Source of the DNA: Streptomyces galbus
Lineage (GTDB): Bacteria > Actinomycetota > Actinomycetes > Streptomycetales > Streptomycetaceae
Assembly (NCBI RefSeq): GCF_005280195.1
Contig: NZ_SZPR01000039.1
Span: forward strand, 1 to 47,266
Direction: 5' to 3'
Length of the DNA: 47,266 nt
Each line of letters starts with the position of its first letter. The stretch's first letter is position 1. The translations under genes and the position numbers were made by a program. Shown piece by piece: positions 33,794 through 41,876 of this stretch. The notes under the pieces were generated by a model. That model was not told the DNA's origin. It worked only from the letters and a program-made list of their open reading frames with translations, and ran no database searches.

Positions 33794-33991
33794 ATGCGCT
33801 ACGAGATCCGCGTGGAGGGCCAGGTGTCGGAGACCTTGGCCAAGGTCTTCCCCGAACTCGACCACGTGATGGTCTCCGGCCAGACCCTGCTCTACGGCCC
33901 GGTGGTCGACGAGGCGCACCTGTACGGCCTGCTCGCCCGCTTCAGGTCGCTGGGCCTGCGCGTGGTGGAGATGCGGCAACTTCCCGACTGA
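33794..33991 (+). CDS. Small conserved soluble protein, unknown function
   Basis: This 65-residue protein, MRYEIRVEGQVSETLAKVFPELDHVMVSGQTLLYGPVVDEAHLYGLLARFRSLGLRVVEMRQLPD, has a predicted beta-alpha-beta-beta-alpha-beta order, an ACT-like small fold. Similar small proteins are recurrent in Streptomyces, but I know no function. It is 79 bases after copy 3 of the dyad and 22 bases before the HdeD-like gene, so the two form an operon. GGGAG precedes the ATG. It is too short for many gene finders, but codon bias and context support it. Confidence 0.78.
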   Translation: MRYEIRVEGQVSETLAKVFPELDHVMVSGQTLLYGPVVDEAHLYGLLARFRSLGLRVVEMRQLPD

Positions 33992-34013
33992 CGGCGTCCC
34001 GCGAGGAGGACAC

Positions 34014-34625
34014 ATGACCGACGCAGGGGTCCCCGCGAACGGCGGCCTGGACGGGCAGCTCGCCGGGCTCGGCCGGTCCTGGACGTGGCTGCTCGGCCCG
34101 GCGGTGGCCACGCTGGTCCCGGGCGTGCTCGCCCTGGTCTGGCCGGACGCCACCCTGCACGTGCTGGCGGTGCTGATCGCGCTGTCGCTCATCGTGACCG
34201 GCGCCTTCCGGTTCGTCGCCGCCCTCGCCCCGCGGCACGGCGACCGCTTCACCGGGCTGCTGATCGCGGTGCTGTACGTGCTGGCCGGCGTGCTGTGCCT
34301 GCGCCACCCGCTGCAGACCGTGGCCGCCCTGGCGCTGATCACCGGCGCGGTGTGGCTGGTGACCGGCCTGCTGACCGCCTTCACCGCCCTGGGCACCCGC
34401 GACCTGCCGCACCGCGGCGTCGTCCTCGGCGTCGCCGCGCTCGTGGTGGTCGCGGGGATCGTGGTGCTCGCCTTGCCCACCGAGTCCGCCCGGGCCCTGA
34501 CCCGGCTGCTGGGCCTGTGGCTGGTCCTGCTCGGCCTGGCCGAACTGTGCCTCGCCCTCGCCCTGCGGGCCGCCCTGCGCGGGCCGGGCGGCGACCCGGC
34601 GGCGAGGGACGTGCACCGCGCGTGA
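34014..34625 (+). CDS. HdeD-family (DUF308) membrane protein
   Basis: This 203-residue protein has six hydrophobic helices in two repeats of three. Examples are GPAVATLVPGVLALVWPDATLHVLAVLIALSLIVTGAFRFVAAL and the repeat beginning HRGVVLGVAALVVVAGIVVLALP. This is the HdeD/DUF308 pattern; HdeD is linked to acid resistance in E. coli, but the role of actinobacterial members is unproven. GAGGAGG precedes the ATG by 6 bases. It shares a transcription unit with the 65-residue gene. Confidence 0.88.
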   Translation: MTDAGVPANGGLDGQLAGLGRSWTWLLGPAVATLVPGVLALVWPDATLHVLAVLIALSLIVTGAFRFVAALAPRHGDRFTGLLIAVLYVLAGVLCLRHPLQTVAALALITGAVWLVTGLLTAFTALGTRDLPHRGVVLGVAALVVVAGIVVLALPTESARALTRLLGLWLVLLGLAELCLALALRAALRGPGGDPAARDVHRA

Positions 34626-34650
34626 CCCCGGACGCCCGCCCCGGGCACGT

Positions 34651-34667
34651 TCACCCGCCCGGGGTGA
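34651..34667 (+). promoter_or_regulatory. 17-bp dyad, copy 4
   Basis: TCACCCGCCCGGGGTGA lies 26 bases after the HdeD-like stop and 79 bases before the start at 34747, the same distance as copy 3. A TGG element starts 29 bases after its end (34696). Confidence 0.68.
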
Positions 34668-34746
34668 GGCCGCCGGCCGGCGGGGCCGCGCAGGCTGGCA
34701 CCACCGGGACCGAGCGGTCGGACCCGCACCCGCAACGGAGGAAGAG

Positions 34747-35211
34747 ATGAGCAGTCACGTGTACCTCGCCTACGACTACCCGCTGCTGAGCATGTTCTGG
34801 ACGATGCTCTGGTTCTTCCTGTGGATCATGTGGTTCGTCCTGCTCTTCCGGATCATCGGGGACATCTTCCGCGACGACACCCTCGGCGGGTGGGGCAAGA
34901 CCGGCTGGCTGGTCTTCGTGGTCGTGCTGCCGTTCCTCGGCGTGTTCGTCTACCTCATCGCCCGCGGCCGGGACATGGGCGGCCGGGAGATCAAGCACGC
35001 GCAGGCCCAGCAGACGGCCTTCGACAGCTACATCCGGGAGCGGGCCGGCGAGGCCCGGCCGAGCAGCATCGCCGAACTCGACAAGCTGTCGCAGCTGCGC
35101 ACCCGCGGCGACATCACCGACGAGGAGTTCCGCCGCGCCAAGGAGCTCGTGCTCAGCGGCAGCGGGACAGCGGCGTCCGCGACCACCGCGGGCGTGTCCT
35201 CCCCCCACTGA
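34747..35211 (+). CDS. PLDc_N / SHOCT-domain membrane protein
   Basis: In this 154-residue protein, residues 15-75 form two membrane helices with the phospholipase-D-nuclease N-terminal pattern (FWTMLWFFLWIMWFVLLFRIIGDIFRDD..GGWGKTGWLVFVVVLPFLGVFVYLIARGRDM). The C-terminal SIAELDKLSQLRTRGDITDEEFRRAKELVL (about 107-136) is a SHOCT motif, a short oligomerisation or binding helix pair. Function is unknown. The ATG follows GGAGGAAGAG. It follows copy 4 of the dyad and probably starts an operon with the next gene. Confidence 0.9.
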   Translation: MSSHVYLAYDYPLLSMFWTMLWFFLWIMWFVLLFRIIGDIFRDDTLGGWGKTGWLVFVVVLPFLGVFVYLIARGRDMGGREIKHAQAQQTAFDSYIRERAGEARPSSIAELDKLSQLRTRGDITDEEFRRAKELVLSGSGTAASATTAGVSSPH

Positions 35212-35238
35212 GCACCGACCAGGAACCGAGGTACAGAG

Positions 35239-35691
35239 ATGACCGCCACCCACGCGTCCAGGGCGCACTCCGCGAAGTACCAGTGGGCCGCGGGGCTGAT
35301 GGCCTTCGCCGCCGTCATGCTCAGCATCGTGGGCATCCTCGACATCTTCCGCGGCATCGCGGCCATCGCCGAGGACGACATCTTCGTCTCGACCCGCAAC
35401 TACGTCTTCCAGTTCGACCTGACCGGCTGGGGCTGGATCCACCTGATCCTCGGGGTGGTCGCGGTGCTTGTCAGCATCGGGCTGTTCCAGGCCGCGACGT
35501 GGGCCCGGGTCGCCGGAGTGGCCATCGCCGGGCTCGTCATCATCGCCAACTTCCTCTCCCTGCCGTACTACCCGGTGTGGTCCGTGATCGCCATCGCGAT
35601 CTCGGGGTTCGTCATCTGGGCGCTGTGTGTGGCCCGGAAGGAGACGTTCGACGACGCCTTCGGCAGCAGCGGGCCGCGTGGCGACATGTGA
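35239..35691 (+). CDS. DUF7144-like four-helix membrane protein
   Basis: This 150-residue protein has four hydrophobic segments (about 18-38, 65-85, 90-108 and 115-135). The characteristic sequence VMLSIVGILDIFRGIAAIAEDDIFV and FQFDLTGWGWIHLILGVVAVLVSIGLF is that of a widespread actinobacterial membrane family. No function is established. It lies 27 bases after the SHOCT gene, same strand. Confidence 0.88.
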   Translation: MTATHASRAHSAKYQWAAGLMAFAAVMLSIVGILDIFRGIAAIAEDDIFVSTRNYVFQFDLTGWGWIHLILGVVAVLVSIGLFQAATWARVAGVAIAGLVIIANFLSLPYYPVWSVIAIAISGFVIWALCVARKETFDDAFGSSGPRGDM

Positions 35692-35706
35692 CGACCCGCC
35701 GGGCCT

Positions 35707-35737
35707 GCCACCGGTCATGCCTCCCGTGACCGGTGGC
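35707..35737. terminator. Hairpin between the DUF7144-like and BrkB-like genes
   Basis: Perfect 11-base arms (35707-35717 and 35727-35737) flank a 9-base loop, 15 bases after the DUF7144-like stop. It looks like a terminator, but it contains the most likely start codon of the next gene (35717), so it might instead limit translation of that gene. Confidence 0.5.
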
Positions 35738-36679
35738 GGACCGTCGGGAGCGCGGCGGCGCCTGGCCGCCGCGCTGACCTTCTGGCTCCGTCCGGCCTTC
35801 GCCCTGCGCGTCGTCAACCGGTTCCAGAAGATCGCCGGGTTCGACCGCGCGATGGCCCTGGCGTCCAGCGCCCTGACGGCCCTCGTGCCGCTGGTCCTCC
35901 TCGTCGGCACGCTGCTGGGCAGCCTGGTCGACCAGGACGTGGCCGAACGGCTCATCGAGCGCTACGGGCTGACCGGCGCGGGCGCCGACGCGGTGGACCG
36001 CCTCTTCTCGCCGACCGGGGAGACGAGCACGGGCGTCGGCGTGTTCGGCGTGGTGTTCCTGCTCATCTCCCTGCTCAGCTTCGCGCGAGCCGCTCAGCGG
36101 CTGTTCGAGCAGGCATGGGACCTCAAGCCGCTCGGTGTCCGCAACTCACGCAACGGCCTGTGGTGGATCCTCGGGCTCGGGGCCTACGGCCTGGTCGACG
36201 GCTGGCTGGCCGGCCTGCTGGCCGGCGGACCCCGGTCCGGCCTGCTGACCGGGGTGCTCCAGGCACCGGTGACCGCCGTGTTCCTCGTCTGGAGCGGCTG
36301 GATCCTGACCGCGAAGCGCATCCCGTGGCGGGAGCTGATCCCCTTCGGTGTCACCGCGACCGTCATGACCACCCTCTACTCCTGGGGCGCCGCCCTGTAC
36401 CTGCCGCGCCTCTTCAACACCTCCGTGTCGCGCTACGGCGTGGTCGGCGCGGTGTTCGCCCTGCTGTCCGCGCTCTTCACGGCGATGCTCGCGCTGGTCG
36501 GATCGGCCGCGTGGGGACGGGAGGTGACACGGGAGCTGGACCGGATCCGCAGCGGGCTCCGTCCCTCCGAGCACGAGGTGCGCCGGCAGTGGGACACGGT
36601 GGTCGAGCAGACGCGTTCCCGCTGGCGGTCGGCCCGCTCCCACGTCAGCCGTCGGGGGAGCGGGAGGCCGGACCGCTGA
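35717..36679 (+). CDS. YihY/BrkB-family inner membrane protein
   Basis: From the ATG at 35717 this is 320 residues. It has about six hydrophobic segments and the family sequence FALRVVNRFQKIAGFDRAMALASSALTALVPLVLLVGTLLG and SLLSFARAAQRLFEQAWDL. YihY/BrkB proteins are polytopic membrane proteins of uncertain role. The start is not certain: no ribosome site is clear, and in-frame GTGs at 35627, 35678 and 35726 are alternatives. The C-terminal tail is rich in Arg. Its 3' end overlaps the convergent MFS gene by 35 bases. Confidence 0.82.
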   Translation: MPPVTGGGPSGARRRLAAALTFWLRPAFALRVVNRFQKIAGFDRAMALASSALTALVPLVLLVGTLLGSLVDQDVAERLIERYGLTGAGADAVDRLFSPTGETSTGVGVFGVVFLLISLLSFARAAQRLFEQAWDLKPLGVRNSRNGLWWILGLGAYGLVDGWLAGLLAGGPRSGLLTGVLQAPVTAVFLVWSGWILTAKRIPWRELIPFGVTATVMTTLYSWGAALYLPRLFNTSVSRYGVVGAVFALLSALFTAMLALVGSAAWGREVTRELDRIRSGLRPSEHEVRRQWDTVVEQTRSRWRSARSHVSRRGSGRPDR

Positions 36680-37907
36680 GCGGTACGGCGCGGGAGCGGG
36701 CGGCCGGACCGCGGAGCAGCACCGTGCCGAGCGCGGCCGCGAGTGCCTGGCAGGCGGCCACCGCGAGGACGAGGCGCACCGGGCCGGCCGTCTGGCAGAC
36801 GCCCGCGAGGGCGGCCCCGCCCGCGGCGAAGGTGCTCTTCAGGCTCGCTCCCAGCGTGAACACCTGGGTGCGGGCCGCCTCGGGCGCGTAACGGTCGCGC
36901 CCGGCGAGGAGCGCGGCGAAGAGCGGGCCGGTGCAGCACCCGGCCAGGGCGAAGCAGCCGAACGCCAGGGCGACGCCGGGCGCCGCGGGGACGGCGGCCA
37001 GCGGCACCCCGGTCGCCAGCAGCATGACGGCCACGGTCCGTTCGGGCCGCCGTACGCCCCACGGGCGCCAGGCGTACACCAGGGAACCGGCCAGGGAGCC
37101 GAGCGCCATCGCGGTCATCAGACCGCCCGCCGCCCAGGGCGTGGCGTAGCGGTCGGCGAGCAGGACGCAGACCACGGGCAGGGCACCGGTCCCCGCCTGG
37201 CCCGCCGCGCTGGCCCAGGTGAGCGACCGCAGGGGCGGGTCGCGCAGCAGCAGCGCGGCGGCGGCGCCCAGGTCGGCCGGTCGCAGGGCACGGCCGCCGC
37301 CGGAGCGCGGTCGCAGCGGCAGGGCGAGCACGAGGAGGCCGCCCAGGACGGCCGCGGCACCCAGCGCGGCCAGCGCGAGACCGGAGTCGGTCGTCGCCGC
37401 CAGGGCGGAGGCGAGGGCCGGTCCGGCGATCCCGGCGAGGTTGTAGGAGACGGCGTCCAGGCTGAAGGCGCGGCCCCGTGCCGCGGCCGGCACCAAGTCG
37501 CCCAGCAGACTGGTCAGTCCACCCGTCAGCAAGGGAGTGCAGCAGCCCGCCGCGCCCGCCACCGCCAGGACGACCCCCGCGGGCGCCCGCCCCGCCGCCC
37601 CGGCGACGACGACCAGCCCCGCGCCGTAGCAGACCAGGCAACCGGCGTGGAACAGCCGGCGCCGCCGGACCCGGTCGGCGAGCGCCCCGGCCGGCGGGGC
37701 GGCGACCACACCCGGCACCAGCAGGGCCGCGACCAGGGCGCCGCCGAAGCCGGCGCTCCCGGTGCGGTCCACGGCCAGCACCACCAGGGCGACCCGCGCC
37801 CCTTCACAGGCGAGGCGGACCAGCAGGGCGACCTGCAGGTACCGGAGGAGCAACCACCGGCCCGCCCCCGGACGCGTCACCGGAGGGACGGACGTCTGCG
37901 TGTGCAC
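36645..37907 (-). CDS. MFS transporter
   Basis: This is a 420-residue protein with about 12 hydrophobic segments. GALADRVRRRRLFHAG is the loop 2-3 MFS motif. The GTG at 37907 is chosen because GGAGG lies 7 bases upstream; an upstream ATG (37964) would add 19 polar residues with no ribosome site. It lacks a recognisable drug-exporter motif and resembles MFS_1/MFS_3 exporters. It is divergent from the CGNR regulator gene, which probably controls it through the dyad at 37972-37994. Confidence 0.85.
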   Translation of the reverse strand: MHTQTSVPPVTRPGAGRWLLLRYLQVALLVRLACEGARVALVVLAVDRTGSAGFGGALVAALLVPGVVAAPPAGALADRVRRRRLFHAGCLVCYGAGLVVVAGAAGRAPAGVVLAVAGAAGCCTPLLTGGLTSLLGDLVPAAARGRAFSLDAVSYNLAGIAGPALASALAATTDSGLALAALGAAAVLGGLLVLALPLRPRSGGGRALRPADLGAAAALLLRDPPLRSLTWASAAGQAGTGALPVVCVLLADRYATPWAAGGLMTAMALGSLAGSLVYAWRPWGVRRPERTVAVMLLATGVPLAAVPAAPGVALAFGCFALAGCCTGPLFAALLAGRDRYAPEAARTQVFTLGASLKSTFAAGGAALAGVCQTAGPVRLVLAVAACQALAAALGTVLLRGPAARSRAVPLSGPASRSPDG

Positions 37908-37971
37908 TGTGTGCCTCCAGGCGGGATCGAGGTCGGGCGTTCTCGGCGACCGGTAGCGGCTCACCCTCCTT

Positions 37972-37994
37972 CGTCATACCCTGAAGGTATGACG
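37972..37994. promoter_or_regulatory. Operator overlapping the CGNR regulator start
   Basis: Inverted 9-base arms (CGTCATACC and GGTATGACG) flank the 5-base centre CTGAA. The right arm contains the ATG of the regulator gene at 37989, and the site lies 65 bases upstream of the divergent MFS start. Autoregulation and control of the exporter are inferred. Confidence 0.65.
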
Positions 37995-38585
37995 TCATGG
38001 GTGTCCGAGGATCCCGCCGCCCATACTCGACGGGTGAGCTTCCTCTTCGTCAGCGACCACCTGGCCCTCGACTTCGCCGCCACGGTGGCCTGGCGCGCCA
38101 CGGACCCCAAGGAACTCCTCGCCGGGCCCGGGGACTTCGCCCGCTGGGCCGTGGCGGCGGGCGTCGTCGACCGCCTGGACACGGTGACCCAGGACGACCT
38201 GACCCGGGCACGCGCCCTGCGCGAGGCGGTCTACCGCCTGGCCCTGGCCGCCACCGCGGACGAACCGGCCGACCCGCGGGACGTCACCCTGGTCCGGCGG
38301 GCCGCCGCCCACCCGCCCGTCCGTCCCGCCCTGCACGACCTGGGCCGGGTCGAACGCCGGGGCGGGGTGACGGAGGTCCTGGCCACGCTCGCCACGACCG
38401 CCAGCGACCTGTTCGGCGGCCCCGACCGCCTCCTGGTCCGCCGCTGCGCCGGCACCCCGTGCACCCGCCTCTTCGTCGACCGCTCCCGCGCGGGCACGCG
38501 CCGCTGGTGCGACAAGCGGAGCTGCGGCAGCAGGGTCAACGCGGCCGCGTACCGCCGCCGCGGCGGCCGCCCCGAACAGGTCTGA
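37989..38585 (+). CDS. ABATE / CGNR zinc-finger putative transcriptional regulator
   Basis: The 198-residue protein has an N-terminal ABATE domain (LFVSDHLALDFAATVAWRATDPKELLAGPGDFARWAVAAGVV...) and a C-terminal CGNR zinc finger. The finger cysteines are visible in RRCAGTPCTRLFVDRSRAGTRRWCDKRSCGSRVNAAAYRRR; this copy has CGSR in place of CGNR. The family is treated as stress-linked regulators. The ATG at 37989 has only GAAGG one base away as ribosome site; a GTG at 38034, directly before the ABATE core and 7 bases after CATACT, could be a leaderless start. Confidence 0.85.
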   Translation: MTSWVSEDPAAHTRRVSFLFVSDHLALDFAATVAWRATDPKELLAGPGDFARWAVAAGVVDRLDTVTQDDLTRARALREAVYRLALAATADEPADPRDVTLVRRAAAHPPVRPALHDLGRVERRGGVTEVLATLATTASDLFGGPDRLLVRRCAGTPCTRLFVDRSRAGTRRWCDKRSCGSRVNAAAYRRRGGRPEQV

Positions 38586-38603
38586 CCCGCGCCCGCCCGG
38601 GGT

Positions 38604-40091
38604 TCACGAGCCGACCCGGTTCCGACGGCGTCCCGGCAGGGGGACGCGCCCCGCGGTGCCGGAGCCGGGGCCGTTGCGCGCCGCGATCCGTGCCGGGCGG
38701 TCGGGCATCGTGAAGGCGAACACCGCTGTCGCCGCCGCGATCGCCGCGAGGGCGACGTAGGCGTGCTGGTACGCGGGCAGGGGAGGTGACGCGGCGGCGG
38801 CCTGCGGGGTGCCGAGGACGAGGACCGTGGTGACCGCGGCGGGGGCGAGCGCCCCGCCGGTCTGGCGTACGACCGTGTTCAGCATCGTGGCCTGGGGCAG
38901 GTCCGTCCGGTCGACGGTGGCCAGCGAGGCGACCGTCGTGGGGACGAAGAAGCACCCGATCGCGGCGCCGAACAGGAACATGTAGGCGCGCACGGTCCAC
39001 AGGCCGGTGCCGGCCGTGCAGGTGGCGAGGAGCAGCAGGACGGCGGTGACGCCGACCAGGCCGCAGCCGACGATGAGGCGCGGGCCGACCCGGACGTACA
39101 GCGCGCCGGTGACCTGGACGGTCAGCAGGACGCCGAACGCCTCCGGGAAGGTGGTCAGGCCCGACTCCAGCGCGGTGCGGCCCTGAGCCTGCTGGAGGAA
39201 GAGCGGGGTGAGGTACAAGGTGCCCATGATGGGGACCAGGCCGACCAGGTTGATCAGGTTGGTGTCCCGGAACAGCCGGTCGGAGAACAGGCGCAGCCGC
39301 AACAGCGGGTGGGACCTGTGCAGTTCGACGACGACCGTGGCGACCAGCAGCACCGCGCCCAGCACCAGGGAGGAGACCACGGCGGGGGAGGACCAGCCCC
39401 GGTTGGGCCCCTCGCAGATCCCGAACATCCCGCTGCCCAGGGCGCCGGCGCTGAGCAGCAGGCCGGGACGGTCGAACGGGCCGGGCCGCCGCCCCCGGTC
39501 GCCGGCCAGGAAGAGCGCGCCGAACAGCACGGCCGGCAGCCCCACGGGCAGGTTCACGTAGAAGACCCAGCGCCAGGACAGGTGGTCCACCAGGAGCCCG
39601 CCCAGCACGGGGGCCGCGGCGGGGGCGATCTGCTGCGGGATGATCATGTAGCGGGATATCCGGATCTGCTCCGCCGAGCTGAACGTGCCGAACAGCAACG
39701 CGGTGGAGGCCGGGAAGAGGACGCCGGCCGACACTCCCTGCACGGCCCGGTAGGCGACGAGCTGGCCGAGCCCGGTCGCCGCCCCGCACAGCAGCGACGA
39801 GCCGAGGAACCCGGCCAGCGCGGTCAGCAACACCCGTTTCCCGCCGAAGCGTTCGACCAGCCAGGCCGAGGCCGGGATGGTCATGGCCAGACAGACCGGG
39901 TAGACGACCACCACCCCGTCCAGCGCGGCCGTGGTCAGCCGGAACTGACGGGCGATCGAGGGCAGGGCCACGGTCGTGATCGCCCCGTCGACGATCGCGA
40001 TGAACGTCACGCTGACGCAGACGACGGGAACCACCAGACGCTGGCTGAGACGAGTGGGCAGGGCGGACAGCACGGAGGGGCGACGCGGCAT
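38604..40091 (-). CDS. MFS multidrug exporter, DHA2 (EmrB/QacA) type
   Basis: This is a 495-residue transporter with about 14 hydrophobic segments. SVTFIAIVDGAITTVALPSIARQF is the typical TM1 motif D of DHA2 exporters, and AMTIPASAWLVERFGGKRVLLTAL the loop 2-3 motif A. PQQIAPAAAPVLGGLLVDHLSWRWVFYVNLPVG is motif C with the conserved WRW. It exports an unknown compound by proton antiport. It is divergent from the MarR gene at 72 bases, the standard regulator-exporter pair. Confidence 0.93.
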   Translation of the reverse strand: MPRRPSVLSALPTRLSQRLVVPVVCVSVTFIAIVDGAITTVALPSIARQFRLTTAALDGVVVVYPVCLAMTIPASAWLVERFGGKRVLLTALAGFLGSSLLCGAATGLGQLVAYRAVQGVSAGVLFPASTALLFGTFSSAEQIRISRYMIIPQQIAPAAAPVLGGLLVDHLSWRWVFYVNLPVGLPAVLFGALFLAGDRGRRPGPFDRPGLLLSAGALGSGMFGICEGPNRGWSSPAVVSSLVLGAVLLVATVVVELHRSHPLLRLRLFSDRLFRDTNLINLVGLVPIMGTLYLTPLFLQQAQGRTALESGLTTFPEAFGVLLTVQVTGALYVRVGPRLIVGCGLVGVTAVLLLLATCTAGTGLWTVRAYMFLFGAAIGCFFVPTTVASLATVDRTDLPQATMLNTVVRQTGGALAPAAVTTVLVLGTPQAAAASPPLPAYQHAYVALAAIAAATAVFAFTMPDRPARIAARNGPGSGTAGRVPLPGRRRNRVGS

Positions 40092-40096
40092 AAGCT

Positions 40097-40121
40097 GAGC
40101 ATACTCACTATGTGCTTGCTC
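40097..40121. promoter_or_regulatory. Candidate MarR operator between exporter and marR-like gene
   Basis: GAGCATACTCACTATGTGCTTGCTC is an imperfect dyad (8 of 11 positions match per arm, outer 5 perfect). It lies 5 bases upstream of the exporter start and 42 bases upstream of the regulator start, and it is AT-rich compared with its surroundings, as MarR sites usually are. Confidence 0.6.
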
Positions 40122-40163
40122 ACCAGATGGCTTTCGGGCCCTGAACCGGGAGAGACTGGCCCC

Positions 40164-40595
40164 ATGGCCGTACAGGGAAGCAGCGACGTCCTGATCGACG
40201 AGCTGTACGAGACGACGAACCGGCTGCGGCAGTTCGTGGAGGGGCGCCTGCGGGAGAAGGGCGCGTCGGTGGCCCGGCTGCGGGCCCTGCGCATGCTGGC
40301 CCGGGCCCGGCAGCCGCTGCGCATGCGCGACCTGAGCGACATGGCGGGCATCGCGGCGCGCACCGCCACCGCCATCGTGGACAGCCTCGAACGCGACGGC
40401 CTGGTCGAGCGGGTACGTCACCCACAGGACCGGCGCGCGTTCCTGCTGCGGCTCACGGACGAGGGGGTGCGCTGCCACCGCGAGGCGGAGGAGGTCGACC
40501 GCCTCGCCCTCGCCGAGGCCACCGCAGCCCTGGACGCGGCCGACCGCGAACAGCTCCGCACCCTGCTCGCCCGCATCCGCGACCACACCGTGTGA
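40164..40595 (+). CDS. MarR-family transcriptional regulator
   Basis: This is a 143-residue winged-helix protein. The sequence ARLRALRMLARARQPLRMRDLSDMAGIAARTATAIVDSLERDGLVERVRHPQDRRAFLLRLTDEG (about 37-101) holds the recognition helix and the beta-wing DRR/F motif of MarR regulators. N- and C-terminal helices form the dimer interface. It is divergent from the DHA2 exporter and should repress it until a ligand binds. Confidence 0.93.
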   Translation: MAVQGSSDVLIDELYETTNRLRQFVEGRLREKGASVARLRALRMLARARQPLRMRDLSDMAGIAARTATAIVDSLERDGLVERVRHPQDRRAFLLRLTDEGVRCHREAEEVDRLALAEATAALDAADREQLRTLLARIRDHTV

Positions 40596-40739
40596 CCCGC
40601 GGAGGGACGCGGCGGCACCCTCCGTGCCCCGGGGCGCCCGCCCGGGCCGCCGTCCGCCCGGGCCCGCCGTCGTGACGTCCCTGTTCCGTAAGGGCTCCTT
40701 CCGTTCCGTCGGCGCTCCGGGCCGAGTGGGATGGAGGGC

Positions 40740-41876
40740 ATGAAACCCCGTGTCTTTCCCCCGGTGTTCCGGGGCAGGCTGCACGACGCCCGGACGGCGA
40801 CCGCGCTCGGACGGTGGCTCGGGCCGGCGTTCGTCGTGTGCTTCCTCACCGGCCTCGTCAGCCACGTGCTGCAGCACCCGCCGGGCGGGCTGGCCGACCA
40901 CCTGCCGAGCCGCCCGGTGTGGGGCTACCGGCTCACCCAGGGCCTGCACGTCGCGTCCGGCACCGCGGCGGTCCCGCTGCTGCTGGCCAAGCTGTGGACG
41001 GTGTACCCGCGGCTGTTCGCGTGGCCTGCGCTGCGGTCGGTCCGGCACGCGCTGGAGCGGCTGTCGGTCGCCGTACTGGTGGCCGGTGCCGTGTTCGAAC
41101 TCGCGACCGGCCTGCTGAACACGGCCCAGTGGTATCCCTGGCCGTTCTCCTTCGTGCCCGTGCACTACGCCGTGGGCTGGCTGGTCGTCGGCGCGCTCCT
41201 GCTGCACGTCGCCGTCAAGCTGCCCGACATCCGGGCCCACTGGACACGGCGTTCGCCCGGGACCCTCGCCCTGCCCGCGCGGGACGCCCCCGACCGGCGT
41301 TCGCTGCTCGCGGCGGTGGGCGCGGCCGTCGGCGCCGTCACCCTCACGACCGTCGGGCAGTCGTTCACCCCGCTGAAGGACCTCGTGCTGCTCGCGCCCC
41401 GCCGCCCCGGCGAGGGGCCCCAGTCCCTGCCGGTGAACCGCACCGCCGCCGCGGCGGGCGTCGGCCGGATCGACGCCGAGGAATACCGCCTCGTCGTCAC
41501 CGGCCCGCGCCCGTACACCCTCACCCTGGCCGACCTGCGCGCCCTGCCCCAGCACGACGTGGACCTGCCGATCGCCTGCGTCGAGGGATGGAGCCAGTCG
41601 GCGCGCTGGACGGGCGTGCGCGTCAGGGACCTGGCGGAGCGCGCGGGAGCCCCGGCGGACGCGCGCGTGCGGGTGGTGTCGTTGCAGCTCAGGGGCGGCT
41701 ACCGGGTCTCGGAGATGGGCCACGGGCACGTCCGCGACCCGCTGACCCTGCTCGCCCTGCGGCTGAACGGACAGGAACTCGTCCCCGACCACGGCTACCC
41801 GGCGCGGCTCATCGCCCCCGACCGGCCCGGCGTGCTGCAGACCAAGTGGGTCGGCCGGCTGGAGGTGCTGGCATGA
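40740..41876 (+). CDS. Membrane-anchored molybdopterin-dependent oxidoreductase (sulfite-oxidase fold)
   Basis: In this 378-residue protein the N-terminal third has four hydrophobic helices with histidines (GRWLGPAFVVCFLTGLVSHVLQH, LTQGLHVASGTAAVPLLLAKLW, VHYAVGWLVVGALLLHVAVKLP), a plausible haem-b anchor. A fifth helix near 188-206 precedes an SUOX-type molybdopterin domain (about 235-378), with likely Mo ligand C280 in LPIACVEGWSQSARWTGVRVRDL and GYPARLIAPDRPGVLQTKWVGRLEVL. The orientation suggests the catalytic domain is outside. ATGs at 40731 and 40740 are both possible; a GGAGGG lies between them. It is coupled to the next gene. Confidence 0.88.
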   Translation: MKPRVFPPVFRGRLHDARTATALGRWLGPAFVVCFLTGLVSHVLQHPPGGLADHLPSRPVWGYRLTQGLHVASGTAAVPLLLAKLWTVYPRLFAWPALRSVRHALERLSVAVLVAGAVFELATGLLNTAQWYPWPFSFVPVHYAVGWLVVGALLLHVAVKLPDIRAHWTRRSPGTLALPARDAPDRRSLLAAVGAAVGAVTLTTVGQSFTPLKDLVLLAPRRPGEGPQSLPVNRTAAAAGVGRIDAEEYRLVVTGPRPYTLTLADLRALPQHDVDLPIACVEGWSQSARWTGVRVRDLAERAGAPADARVRVVSLQLRGGYRVSEMGHGHVRDPLTLLALRLNGQELVPDHGYPARLIAPDRPGVLQTKWVGRLEVLA

